DNA of 8,284 nucleotides from Actinomycetota bacterium (GCA_019348575.1 JAHWJE010000046.1:1-8284), one strand, 5' to 3'. Positions 1 through 6,248 are shown, counted from the first letter of the stretch. Notes: generated by a model not told the origin, from the sequence alone. Program-made: numbers and translations.

Positions 1-519
1 TCGATGCCGGTGCGCGACGTCGAGTCGTTCGCGCCGGTGCGCGACGACGCCCCTCGCGTGCTGTGCAACCGCGGGGCGCACGGGATCGACGGGACGGTGT
101 CGCGCGCGTTCGGCGCGGCGGCGGGCGCGCCGGGCCCCGTCGTGCTGCTGATCGGCGACGTCGCGCTTGCGCACGACGTCGGCGGGCTGCTCGCGGCGCG
201 CCGCCTGGGCCTGGCGATCACGATCGTGCTGCTCGACAACGACGGCGGCGGGATCTTCGAGTTCCTGCCGATCGCGGGCGCGCGCGACATCTTCGAGGAG
301 CATGTCGCGACGCCGCACGGCCTCGACTTCGCGCACGCGGCGGCGCTCTACGGCTGCGACTTCGCCGACGTCGCGGATCTCGCGGCGCTGCGCGCCGCGC
401 TCGGCGAGGCGCTGCGAAGCGATCGCACGACGATCCTCCGCGTGACCAGCGAACGCAGCGCGAACGTCGCGCTGCACCGCGAGCTGTCGGCGGCCGTGAC
501 GGCGGCGGCGCACGAGTAG
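1..519 (+). CDS. menD: MenD, C-terminal part: SEPHCHC synthase (menaquinone synthesis), 5' truncated
   Basis: This is the C-terminal third (about 172 codons) of the thiamine-diphosphate enzyme that joins 2-oxoglutarate to isochorismate, giving 2-succinyl-5-enolpyruvyl-6-hydroxy-3-cyclohexene-1-carboxylate, the first committed menaquinone step in the cytosol. The frame is open at base 1 and ends in TAG at 517-519. Family full length is about 550 residues, so most of the gene lies left of the window. Visible hallmarks in order are SMPVRD at the edge, NRGAHGIDGTVS, the ThDP/Mg2+ segment from GDVALAHD to LDNDGGGIFEFLP, and TPHGLDF. The spacing from GD to NDGGGIF and the triple Gly distinguish MenD from acetolactate synthase. 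The ATG at position 4 is internal (the Met of SMPVRD), not a start. The partner isochorismate synthase is encoded nearby on the other strand. Family assignment is firm; regulation cannot be seen. Confidence 0.95.
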   Translation, partial: SMPVRDVESFAPVRDDAPRVLCNRGAHGIDGTVSRAFGAAAGAPGPVVLLIGDVALAHDVGGLLAARRLGLAITIVLLDNDGGGIFEFLPIAGARDIFEEHVATPHGLDFAHAAALYGCDFADVADLAALRAALGEALRSDRTTILRVTSERSANVALHRELSAAVTAAAHE

Positions 520-566
520 AAGGCGGCCCGGCCGCGAAGGCCTCCGCGCGCGGCCCTTCAGCGACG

Positions 567-590
567 ACGGGCGGGCCGAGGCCCGCCCGT
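567..590. terminator. Hairpin between convergent menD and DUF4383 genes, probable bidirectional terminator
   Basis: A perfect 10-bp inverted repeat (ACGGGCGGGC / GCCCGCCCGT) flanks a 4-base CGAG loop. It lies 47 bases past the menD stop and 24 bases past the stop of the opposing DUF4383 gene. No T-run follows on either strand, as is common for terminators in GC-rich actinobacteria. A weaker 7-bp inverted repeat (530-536 with 549-555) sits just upstream and could add to the fold. Terminator function is inferred from position and symmetry. Confidence 0.6.
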
Positions 591-614
591 ATCGATGCGC
601 CGCTGCGGCGGGCG

Positions 615-1046
615 CTATGCCAGGCCGCGCTTCTTCGCCTGCGAGGCGCTCGCGGCGCTGGAGATCAGGCCTACCACGAGCAGGAACACGCCGCTGACGA
701 GGTGGAAGAAGTTCGCGAGGGCGCCCTGGCCGGTGATCGACAGGATCGTCAGGTTGTCGCCGGCGGTGACGCCGATCACGAACGCCACGATGTAGAAGAG
801 CCCGACGCCCATGAGCGCGCCCTCTGACGCAGCGGCGTTCTTCTGCAGGCTCAGGATGAGCAGGATCGCGCCGATCCCGATATGGGCGACGTTGTGGAAC
901 GGGTTGATGCCGATCCCCAGCAGCGCCTCGTCGGTGTTCTGCGTCCACTGCGTGTCCCACCCCGTGACCACGAACCCGATGACGCCGATCGCCACGTAAA
1001 AGGCGCCAAACGCGATGCCAACCTTCGATGCCAGGCTGCTGTTCAT
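615..1046 (-). CDS. DUF4383 family membrane protein
   Basis: A 143-residue integral membrane protein of the DUF4383 type, common in actinobacteria and without a known function. Four hydrophobic stretches lie at about residues 8-29, 53-68, 76-95 and 112-131. Family-type Asn/His motifs are visible: NPFHNVAH (48-55), leading into the second helix, and NFFHLVSG (112-119), leading into the fourth. The C-terminus is short and basic (SQAKKRGLA), probably cytoplasmic. The ATG at 1046 is well supported by an AAGGGGAGGT Shine-Dalgarno at 1052-1061 with a 5-base spacer, one of the strongest in the window, which suggests good expression. The gene has 176 bases of its own upstream space and a candidate promoter, so it is probably a separate unit from menF. 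Nothing ties it functionally to the menaquinone genes on either side. Confidence 0.88.
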   Translation of the reverse strand: MNSSLASKVGIAFGAFYVAIGVIGFVVTGWDTQWTQNTDEALLGIGINPFHNVAHIGIGAILLILSLQKNAAASEGALMGVGLFYIVAFVIGVTAGDNLTILSITGQGALANFFHLVSGVFLLVVGLISSAASASQAKKRGLA

Positions 1047-1121
1047 GCGATACCTCCCCTTCGAAATTGACCGCCGGCGCCCCTCGAACGCCGAACTGCT
1101 CCCCTGAACCCGATCTTGCAG

Positions 1122-1149
1122 ACCGTACGGATATCAGCGCGAGTGCCAA
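1122..1149 (-). promoter_or_regulatory. Candidate housekeeping promoter for the DUF4383 gene
   Basis: On the minus strand, TTGGCA (1149-1144) and TACGGT (1127-1122) are separated by 16 bases. They fit a -35 TTGnnn and an actinobacterial -10 TAnnnT. Transcription would start near 1115, giving a leader of roughly 70 bases before the ATG at 1046 and containing its strong ribosome binding site. The 1047-1222 interval is the only sizeable gap on this strand before the gene. The match is by eye only. Confidence 0.35.
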
Positions 1150-1180
1150 CGCGCCAGCGCGAACCCTACAGCGGGCACCC

Positions 1181-1215
1181 GTCGCGAGCGTTCACGCGCC
1201 ACAAGCGCCCGCGAC
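1181..1215 (-). terminator. Possible terminator after menF
   Basis: Just 7 bases past the menF stop, the minus-strand transcript can form a 10-bp stem (GTCGCGGGCG with CGCTCGCGAC) containing one G-U wobble, around a 15-base loop. On the plus strand the same position would be an A-C mismatch, so the fold suits the menF transcript. No U-tract follows, and the loop is long. Function is inferred from position. Confidence 0.35.
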
Positions 1216-1222
1216 GACCGGC

Positions 1223-2689
1223 TCAGCCGGCCAGCACGGGCAGCAGCGCCGCCAGCTTGACGTCCGTCTCGGCGAGCTCGGCCGCGGGATCGGAGTCGCG
1301 CACGACGCCGACGCCGGCGTAGCAGCGCGCGACCGCGCCGCGCAGCAGCGCGCAGCGCAGCGCGACGCAGAACTCGCCGTCCTCGTTGGTGTCGGTCCAG
1401 CCGGCCGGGCCCGCATACCAGCCGCGGTCGAGCCCCTCGAGCGCCGGGATCAGCGGCCCGGCGACCTCGAAGGGCTCGCCGCCGACGGCCGGCGTGGGAT
1501 GCAGCAGGCCCGCGAGCCGCACCGCTCCGACCGGCCGCGCGAGCTGGGCGCGGATCGGGGTCGCGAGGTGCTGGATGTTGGCCATCTTCACGATCACCGG
1601 CTCCTCGGCGGCCGCGACCCAGACGCTGTGCGGTCGCAGCGCGCGCTCGATCCGGCGCGCGACGATCGCCTGCTCGGCGCGATCCTTGTCTGACCGCAGC
1701 AGCTGCTCGCCGAGGTGGTCGTCCACGGCCGGGTCGGCGCTGCGGCGCGTCGACCCGGCCAGCGCGAGGGTGCTCGCGCGCATCCCCTCGCGCCGGATCA
1801 GCAGCTCGGGGCTGGCGGCGAGGAACGCCGCGTCGCCGCGTCCCGCGCAGAAGCAGAAGCACGACGGAAAGCCCTCCCGCAGGACGCCGTAGATCGCGGC
1901 GGCGTCGTGCGCCGCGGGCGCGTGGACCTGGACCTCGCGCGCGAGCACGATCTTCTCCAGCGCGCCGGCGCGGATGCGCTCGACGCCGCGCGCGACGGCC
2001 TCCTCGTAGTGCTCGGGCGGCGTGCTGGCGGCGACCTGACAGCGCCCGACGGGGTCGGGATCGAGCAGCGCGAGCGGGACGCTGCGCAGCTCGGCCAACC
2101 GCGTCTCGATCCGTGCGAGCAGATCGTCGGCGGTGTCGTCGGCGCCGGCGAGCGCAGCGACGGTCAGCCGGACATCGTCACCGGTGCGTGCGAGCGACAC
2201 CTCGGGCACGTGCAGCGACGCGGGCTGGAAGCCCGACCAGTGCGGGCTGGCGCCGCCGTCGGGCGCGAAGGCAAAGCCGCCGGCGGCGATCAGGCCCGCA
2301 CCGCGAGCGTCGGCGGCGTCGCACAGAGCGGTCGCGGCGAGCGCGCGCCAGCGCGCCGCGACCTGCTCGAAGCGGTCGCGCCCGCGGGCCTCTATCGCGA
2401 CGACGCAGCCGAGCGCCGCGACCGCCGCGCGGTCGCGGTCGGGCTGCTCGGTGCAGAACCACGGATCGCCGGGCCGGCGCGACGCGAGCACGACCGCCGA
2501 CGGGTCGACGTCGTGCCCGACGGCGACGGTCACCGACGCGAGCATCTCGTCGGCCGTACGCGCGCTGCTGCGCCCGGCGCCCCGGCGCGCGCGCTTGACC
2601 GCCTGCTCCAAGCGCTTGCGCAGGCGCTTGCGGTCGCCGTCGTCCAGCGCGAAGGCGCTGGGCGACGAAGCGCCGCGAACCGTGGTCAC
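1223..2689 (-). CDS. menF: Isochorismate synthase (MenF/EntC/DhbC family), probably for menaquinone
   Basis: A 488-residue chorismate-binding enzyme that converts chorismate to isochorismate with Mg2+, feeding MenD. The C-terminal catalytic domain (about 225-485) carries LEKIVLARE (244-252), FLAASPELL (289-297), LALAGSTRR (308-316), LLRSDKDRAEQ (330-340), LLHPTPAVGGEP (395-406), GWYAGPAGW (423-431) and YAGVGVV (457-463). Lys246 and Glu295 are spaced like the general base and acid pair of E. coli MenF (Lys190/Glu240). Glu339 and Glu471 fall where its Mg2+-binding glutamates are expected. The N-terminal 200 residues are divergent, as usual for the family, and begin basic. The start is GTG at 2689, overlapping the ilvN TGA in GTGA (2686-2689). 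A GGGGAG lies only 2 bases upstream, so translation may depend on coupling with ilvN. Being next to menD favours menaquinone over siderophore synthesis. A related salicylate or anthranilate enzyme is less likely given LAGSTRR and HPTPAVGGEP. Confidence 0.93.
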   Translation of the reverse strand: MTTVRGASSPSAFALDDGDRKRLRKRLEQAVKRARRGAGRSSARTADEMLASVTVAVGHDVDPSAVVLASRRPGDPWFCTEQPDRDRAAVAALGCVVAIEARGRDRFEQVAARWRALAATALCDAADARGAGLIAAGGFAFAPDGGASPHWSGFQPASLHVPEVSLARTGDDVRLTVAALAGADDTADDLLARIETRLAELRSVPLALLDPDPVGRCQVAASTPPEHYEEAVARGVERIRAGALEKIVLAREVQVHAPAAHDAAAIYGVLREGFPSCFCFCAGRGDAAFLAASPELLIRREGMRASTLALAGSTRRSADPAVDDHLGEQLLRSDKDRAEQAIVARRIERALRPHSVWVAAAEEPVIVKMANIQHLATPIRAQLARPVGAVRLAGLLHPTPAVGGEPFEVAGPLIPALEGLDRGWYAGPAGWTDTNEDGEFCVALRCALLRGAVARCYAGVGVVRDSDPAAELAETDVKLAALLPVLAG

Positions 2690-3243
2690 GTCTCCCCGCG
2701 GCCCCGGCTGATCGCGATCTCACCCGTGCGCATCATCTCGACGAGCCCGAACGGCCGCACCATGCGCTCGAAGGCCTCGATCTTCTCGGTCGTGCCCGTG
2801 ACCTCGACGATCACCGAGCGGCGCGTCACGTCGACGACCTTGCCGCGGAAGATCTCCGAGATCTGCATGACCTCGGCGCGCTGCGCGCCCTCGACGGCGA
2901 CCTTGAAGAGCGCGAGCTCGCGCGCGACCGTGTCGGCCGGCTCGAGGTCGCGGATCTTCAGGACGTTGATGAGCTTGTGCAGCTGCTTGGTCACCTGGTC
3001 GACGGAGTGCATCGCGCCGTCGAAGGTCAGCGTGATCCGCGAGTACTGCTCGTCCTCGGTCGGCCCGACGGTCAGCGTGTCGATGTTGTAGCCGCGCCGC
3101 GCGAACAGGCCGGCGATCCTCGTCAGGACACCCGCCTTGTTCTCGACGAGGATCGACAGGATGTGCTTGCGGCCGCTGTGCGCGTTGCCTGCCGCCTCGA
3201 GCTCGTCGAGGCTCAGCAGCTCCTTCGTGCCCGGTTCGCCCAT
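2686..3243 (-). CDS. ilvN: Acetolactate synthase small (regulatory) subunit
   Basis: A 185-residue regulatory subunit of acetohydroxyacid synthase. It activates IlvB and in this family gives valine feedback inhibition. The ACT domain starts at about residue 26 with HILSILVENKAGVLTRIAGLF, followed by RRGYNIDTLTVGPTED (49-64) and YSRITLTFDG. The C-terminal ACT-like domain includes ELALFKV, QRAEVMQI, FRGKVVDV and VEVTGTTEKIEAF (about 108-154), then the usual FGLVEMMRTG near the end. The ATG at 3243 follows the ilvB TAG by 9 bases without a good Shine-Dalgarno, so translational coupling to ilvB is likely. No other ATG, GTG or TTG occurs before the ACT domain, so the 25-residue acidic N-terminal extension (most family members start almost directly at the ACT domain) appears real. 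The TGA overlaps the menF GTG. Confidence 0.96.
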   Translation of the reverse strand: MGEPGTKELLSLDELEAAGNAHSGRKHILSILVENKAGVLTRIAGLFARRGYNIDTLTVGPTEDEQYSRITLTFDGAMHSVDQVTKQLHKLINVLKIRDLEPADTVARELALFKVAVEGAQRAEVMQISEIFRGKVVDVTRRSVIVEVTGTTEKIEAFERMVRPFGLVEMMRTGEIAISRGRGET

Positions 3244-3252
3244 GACGGCCAG

Positions 3253-4932
3253 CTAGCCGACCATGTCGCGCGCGGGCTGCCCGGGCGCGATCATCGGATA
3301 TGTGTTCTCCTCGCGCGTGACGCGGACGTCGACGACGACCGGGCCGTCGATCGCGAGCGCCGCCCTCATGTCGTCGACGAGCGTCGCCTTGTCGGTGAAG
3401 CGCAGCCCGGTCGCGCCGTAGGCGTCGGCCAGCTTGACGAAGTCCGGGTAGGAGCCCATGTCGACGTGCGAGTAGCGCCCATCCCAGAACAGCTCCTGCC
3501 ACTGGCGCACCATGCCGAGGTAGCCGTTGTTCATGATGAACACCTTCACGGGGATCTTGTCCTCCGAGCAGGTCGCGAGCTCCTGGATGTTCATCTGGAT
3601 CGAGCCGTCGCCGGCGATGCAGACGACGGTCTGGTCGGGGCAGCCGACCTGCGCGCCGAGCGCGGCCGGCAGGCCGAAGCCCATCGTTCCCAGCCCGCCG
3701 GAGTTGATCCAGCGCCGCGGCTTCGCGAAGTGGTAGTGCTGCGCCGCCCACATCTGGTGCTGCCCGACGTCGGAGGTGACGATCGCGTCGCCGCCGGTCG
3801 CCTCGTAGAGCGCCTGGATCATGTACTGCGGCTTGATCTCGCCGTCCGTCGAGTCCTCGTAGCGCAGCGGGTGCTTCTCCTGCCAGGCGCGGATCCGCTG
3901 CCACCACTCGTCCGTGCGCGACGCCTCGACGCCCTCGAGCGCACGGTACTCCTTGATGAGCTTGGTCAGCACGTTCTTGCAGTCGCCGACGATCGGGATG
4001 TGCGCCGGGATCGTCTTGGAGATCTCCGCCGGGTCGATGTCGATGTGGATGAACTTCGCGTGCGGGGCGAACTCCGACACCTTGCCGGTGATCCGATCGT
4101 CGAAGCGCGCGCCGACGCAGCAGATCAGGTCCGCCTCGTCCATCGCGTAGTTCGCCGTCCGCGTGCCGTGCATGCCCAGCATGCCGAGCCACTGCGGGTG
4201 CGGCGCGGGAAAGGCGCCGAGGCCCATCAGCGTGCAGGTGACCGGGAAGCGGTCGCTCGTCGCGAACTCGGTGAGCTCCTGCGAGGCGTTGGCGTTGATG
4301 ACGCCGCCGCCGGCATAGATCACCGGCCTGCGCGCCGAGGCCATCGCCTTGGCGGCCTGGCGGATCTGCTTCGAGTTGCCGTCGGTCGTCGGCTGGTATC
4401 CCGGCAGGTGCAGATCGGTCACCGGCTGGTAGTCGATCTCGGCGCGGCTGAGGTCCTGCGGGATGTCGACGACGACCGGCCCCGGCCGGCCGGAGCGCGC
4501 GATGTGGAAGGCCTCGTGGATCGCGCGCGGGATCTCCAGCGGCGAGCGGATCTGGAAGGAGTGCTTGACGACCGGCATCGTGATGCCGAGCGTGTCGGTC
4601 TCCTGGAAGCCGTCGGTGCCGATCAGGTCGGTGCGGACCTGACCGGTGATGAACACCGTCGGTACGGAGTCCATCATCGCGTCGACGATCGGCGTGACGA
4701 CGTTGGTCGCGCCGGGGCCCGAGGTGGCGAACGCGACACCGACCTTGCCCGTGGCCTTGGCGTAGCCCTCGGCGGCGTGGCCGCCGCCGGCCTCGTGGCG
4801 CACGAGGACGTGGCGGATCCCCGCGTCGACGAAGGCGTCATAGGTGGGAAGGTTGGCTCCGCCGGGGAGGCCGAATACGACGTCGACACCCTCTGCCTTC
4901 AAGCACTCCATGATGGCGTCAACCGCGCGCAT
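3253..4932 (-). CDS. ilvB: Acetolactate synthase large (catalytic) subunit
   Basis: A 559-residue ThDP-, Mg2+- and FAD-dependent enzyme. It makes acetolactate from two pyruvates, or acetohydroxybutyrate from pyruvate and 2-oxobutyrate, the first shared step of branched-chain amino acid synthesis. The ThDP pyrimidine domain (1-165) has FGLPGG and VRHEAGGGHAAEGYA, with catalytic Glu47. The central FAD domain (about 190-330) has YAGGGV and GARFDDRITG. The ThDP pyrophosphate domain (370-540) has GGLGTMGFGLPAA (412-424) and GDGSIQMN (441-448) through to NNG (468-470). Trp478, the herbicide-site Trp of plant enzymes, is kept, while the position of plant Pro197 is Arg100 (ITGQVRTDLIGTDGFQE). Length is normal for the family. 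The ATG at 4932 is fixed by AGGAGG (4945-4940) with a 7-base spacer. It heads a tight group with ilvN (9-base gap) and menF. Only 60 bases separate it from the zinc-ribbon gene upstream. Identity is firm; catabolic ALS is unlikely because a regulatory subunit follows. Confidence 0.97.
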   Translation of the reverse strand: MRAVDAIMECLKAEGVDVVFGLPGGANLPTYDAFVDAGIRHVLVRHEAGGGHAAEGYAKATGKVGVAFATSGPGATNVVTPIVDAMMDSVPTVFITGQVRTDLIGTDGFQETDTLGITMPVVKHSFQIRSPLEIPRAIHEAFHIARSGRPGPVVVDIPQDLSRAEIDYQPVTDLHLPGYQPTTDGNSKQIRQAAKAMASARRPVIYAGGGVINANASQELTEFATSDRFPVTCTLMGLGAFPAPHPQWLGMLGMHGTRTANYAMDEADLICCVGARFDDRITGKVSEFAPHAKFIHIDIDPAEISKTIPAHIPIVGDCKNVLTKLIKEYRALEGVEASRTDEWWQRIRAWQEKHPLRYEDSTDGEIKPQYMIQALYEATGGDAIVTSDVGQHQMWAAQHYHFAKPRRWINSGGLGTMGFGLPAALGAQVGCPDQTVVCIAGDGSIQMNIQELATCSEDKIPVKVFIMNNGYLGMVRQWQELFWDGRYSHVDMGSYPDFVKLADAYGATGLRFTDKATLVDDMRAALAIDGPVVVDVRVTREENTYPMIAPGQPARDMVG

Positions 4933-4959
4933 GTCACGACCTCCTCTCGGCGAAGACAG

Positions 4960-4978
4960 GCCGGCCCCGCTGGCCGGC
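4960..4978 (-). promoter_or_regulatory. Hairpin in the 60-base gap before ilvB
   Basis: A perfect 7-bp inverted repeat (GCCGGCC / GGCCGGC) surrounds a 5-base loop and is followed on the minus strand by CTGTCTTC. It lies between the stop of the zinc-ribbon gene and the ilvB Shine-Dalgarno. It could be a weak terminator for the upstream genes or a leader hairpin. A TAATCT that could serve as a -10 element overlaps the upstream stop (4995-4990), but I see no convincing -35. The gap is too short for a leader peptide of the classical ilv attenuator kind. Confidence 0.4.
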
Positions 4979-4992
4979 GTGGAGCCTGCAGA

Positions 4993-5289
4993 TTAGCGGG
5001 CGGCGGAGGCGCTGCTCTGCGGCTCGATCGCGGCCTCGGGGAACTCGAGCTCGGTTCCGCAGCGCACGCACAACGCGTCGTGCAGCTTGCAGATGCGCCC
5101 GCAGGTCGGACATTGGCGGTGCAGCTCGTCGCGCTCGGAGCGAAACACGATTGCCGTGATCAGCCCGATCAGCGGCACGACGGTGCCGATGATGAACCAG
5201 ATGAAGAACGAGCTGCCCTTGATCTTGCCGACGATCCCGGTCGCGAGGCCGAAGCTCAGCGCGATGACGACGTAGGCGCCCCCGGCCAT
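4993..5289 (-). CDS. Small membrane protein with C-terminal zinc ribbon
   Basis: A 98-residue protein of unknown function. Two hydrophobic segments (about 5-22 and 27-49, split by the basic GKIKG turn) form a helical hairpin. A cytoplasmic zinc ribbon follows, with Cys60-x2-Cys63-x10-Cys74-x2-Cys77 (CPTCGRICKLHDALCVRCG) and an extra Cys67. The tail (78-98) is acidic to Ala/Ser-rich and looks disordered. The ATG at 5289 lies 13 bases past the stop of the 60-residue gene, so the two are almost certainly co-transcribed; the Shine-Dalgarno is poor (GGGCGCCC). It ends 60 bases before ilvB and may share its transcript. I know of many actinobacterial membrane-plus-zinc-ribbon proteins but cannot assign a role. 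Zn binding is inferred from the Cys spacing. Confidence 0.8.
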   Translation of the reverse strand: MAGGAYVVIALSFGLATGIVGKIKGSSFFIWFIIGTVVPLIGLITAIVFRSERDELHRQCPTCGRICKLHDALCVRCGTELEFPEAAIEPQSSASAAR

Positions 5290-5302
5290 CGCGGGCGCCC
5301 GT

Positions 5303-5485
5303 TCAGAGGACCCGGATCGCCCAGATCACGGCGGCGATCGCGAGCACGACGACGATGACCGTCGCAAGCGCGCTGACGAGCCCGATGACGAACTTGAGCA
5401 GCAGCCAGCCGGCGATCAGCAGGACGACGAGCGCAAGCGCGCGCGTGCCGAGCGAGGCGCCGCTCGAGGGATTGGAGGTCGACAT
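5303..5485 (-). CDS. Small hydrophobic membrane protein, unknown function
   Basis: A 60-residue protein with a short Ser/Thr/Asn-rich N-terminus (1-13) and two hydrophobic stretches (about 15-35 and 38-58) that together fill the rest of the chain, ending IWAIRVL. It is not recognised beyond being a membrane microprotein. The ATG at 5485 lacks a usable Shine-Dalgarno (a GAGG sits only one base away). A TACGCT exactly 6 bases upstream suggests a leaderless mRNA instead. The 13-base gap to the zinc-ribbon membrane gene downstream argues that the two are made together, perhaps as partners. Coding status rests on the clean hydrophobic pattern in only this frame and on the operon-like spacing. Confidence 0.68.
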   Translation of the reverse strand: MSTSNPSSGASLGTRALALVVLLIAGWLLLKFVIGLVSALATVIVVVLAIAAVIWAIRVL

Positions 5486-5491
5486 GCCTCA

Positions 5492-5497
5492 AGCGTA
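5492..5497 (-). promoter_or_regulatory. Candidate -10 element for a leaderless transcript
   Basis: On the minus strand TACGCT is followed by exactly six bases (TGAGGC) and then the ATG of the 60-residue gene. That is the spacing expected if transcription starts at the A of the ATG, a common arrangement in actinobacteria. No clear -35 is present 16-18 bases further up, so the call is tentative. Confidence 0.25.
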
Positions 5498-5562
5498 GCC
5501 GCCCGGGCAGGCGGGCGAGCGCGGGGTCGCGGTCAGCGCAGATGCGCGAAGCGATCGGAGCT

Positions 5563-6237
5563 TCAGCGCGTGCTGCTCGACGCCCTGTCGCACCCCAGAG
5601 CCGCCGCGCCCAGCGCCGGTCGCATCTCCTTGCGCATCCGCCGGCGCAGCCGCCAGCGGGCGCCGGCGAACGACAGGTTGGCGACCGTCGCAAAGCCCTG
5701 CTCGTCGCTGCGCAGGGCGAGCAGCAGGTGCGCGATGCGATCGCCCGACGGCAGCTCGCCGGCGCCCGGATGAGCCCCGTCGACCTTCACGCAGTAGCAG
5801 TAGGCGCGACCGCGACGGCCGTGCAGCAGCACCGCGCCGGCCTCGCCGACGAGCCACGCGCCCAAGCGGCCGCGCTCGAGCACGAGCCCGGTGCGCGCAT
5901 GCAGCTCGCGCGCGTCGTGCCCGACGAGGTCGCCGAGCAGGCCGACCGAGCGCTGCTCGGGCCCCTCGGCCTTGCGGGGCCGCGGACGCAGCACGTTGGC
6001 GCCGCGCTGGGCGTAGAGCTCCGGGATCACCCACGCGTGGGCCAGGCAGGCGAGCGCCACCGGCAGCGCGAGCGGCTGCACCCACAAAAGCAGCGCGGCG
6101 GCAGCCGTGAACGGGAGGACGTGGAATGCGGCGCTGAGCGTCCAGAGGCGGCCCTGCCGGCGCAGGCGCGCGGCATCCACGCGCGGTCGCCAGGTGAGCG
6201 CCTCGGCCTCCGGCAGGACCTCGCCGACCGCCGCCAT
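5563..6237 (-). CDS. Two-helix membrane protein, unknown function
   Basis: A 224-residue protein I do not recognise. It has an N-terminal cytoplasmic segment (1-30), two adjacent hydrophobic helices (about 31-53 and 55-73, the first LWTLSAAFHVLPFTAAAALL) and a basic linker (RPRPRK). A soluble domain (about 95-192) of alternating strands follows, with LGDLVGHDARELHARTG, LGAWLVGEAGAVLLHG and RAYCYCVKVDG, then a strongly basic stretch (RWRLRRRMRK, 195-204) before the C-terminus. The helix pair places the soluble domain in the cytoplasm. The ATG at 6237 lies 11 bases after the stop of the 74-residue gene, with no evident Shine-Dalgarno, so coupling is likely. The same frame stays open upstream to 6594, but that part is Arg/Gly-rich, lies antiparallel-free over the 74-residue gene in another frame, and has no ribosome binding site. 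A 77-base gap follows before the 60-residue gene. Confidence 0.75.
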   Translation of the reverse strand: MAAVGEVLPEAEALTWRPRVDAARLRRQGRLWTLSAAFHVLPFTAAAALLLWVQPLALPVALACLAHAWVIPELYAQRGANVLRPRPRKAEGPEQRSVGLLGDLVGHDARELHARTGLVLERGRLGAWLVGEAGAVLLHGRRGRAYCYCVKVDGAHPGAGELPSGDRIAHLLLALRSDEQGFATVANLSFAGARWRLRRRMRKEMRPALGAAALGCDRASSSTR

Positions 6238-6248
6238 CGACGCGGGCG

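Noticed and set aside
63..827. A 254-codon plus-strand frame overlapping menD and the DUF4383 gene
   Set aside because: It is out of frame with the clear MenD sequence, Arg-rich, and crosses the convergent terminator hairpin.
1134..1862. A 242-codon minus-strand frame overlapping the 3' half of menF
   Set aside because: It is an Arg/Ala/Pro-rich out-of-frame copy of the menF coding region, with no independent signals.
2720..4192. A 490-codon minus-strand open frame in another phase of ilvB and ilvN
   Set aside because: It overlaps two firmly identified genes on the same strand, and its product is Arg/Gly/Ala-rich without any recognisable motif.
2977..5358. A 793-codon plus-strand open frame across ilvN, ilvB and the zinc-ribbon gene
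   Set aside because: It lies antisense to confidently identified genes. Its composition is Arg/Asp/Val/Leu-rich low complexity with no domain motifs, the usual mirror frame of GC-rich coding DNA.
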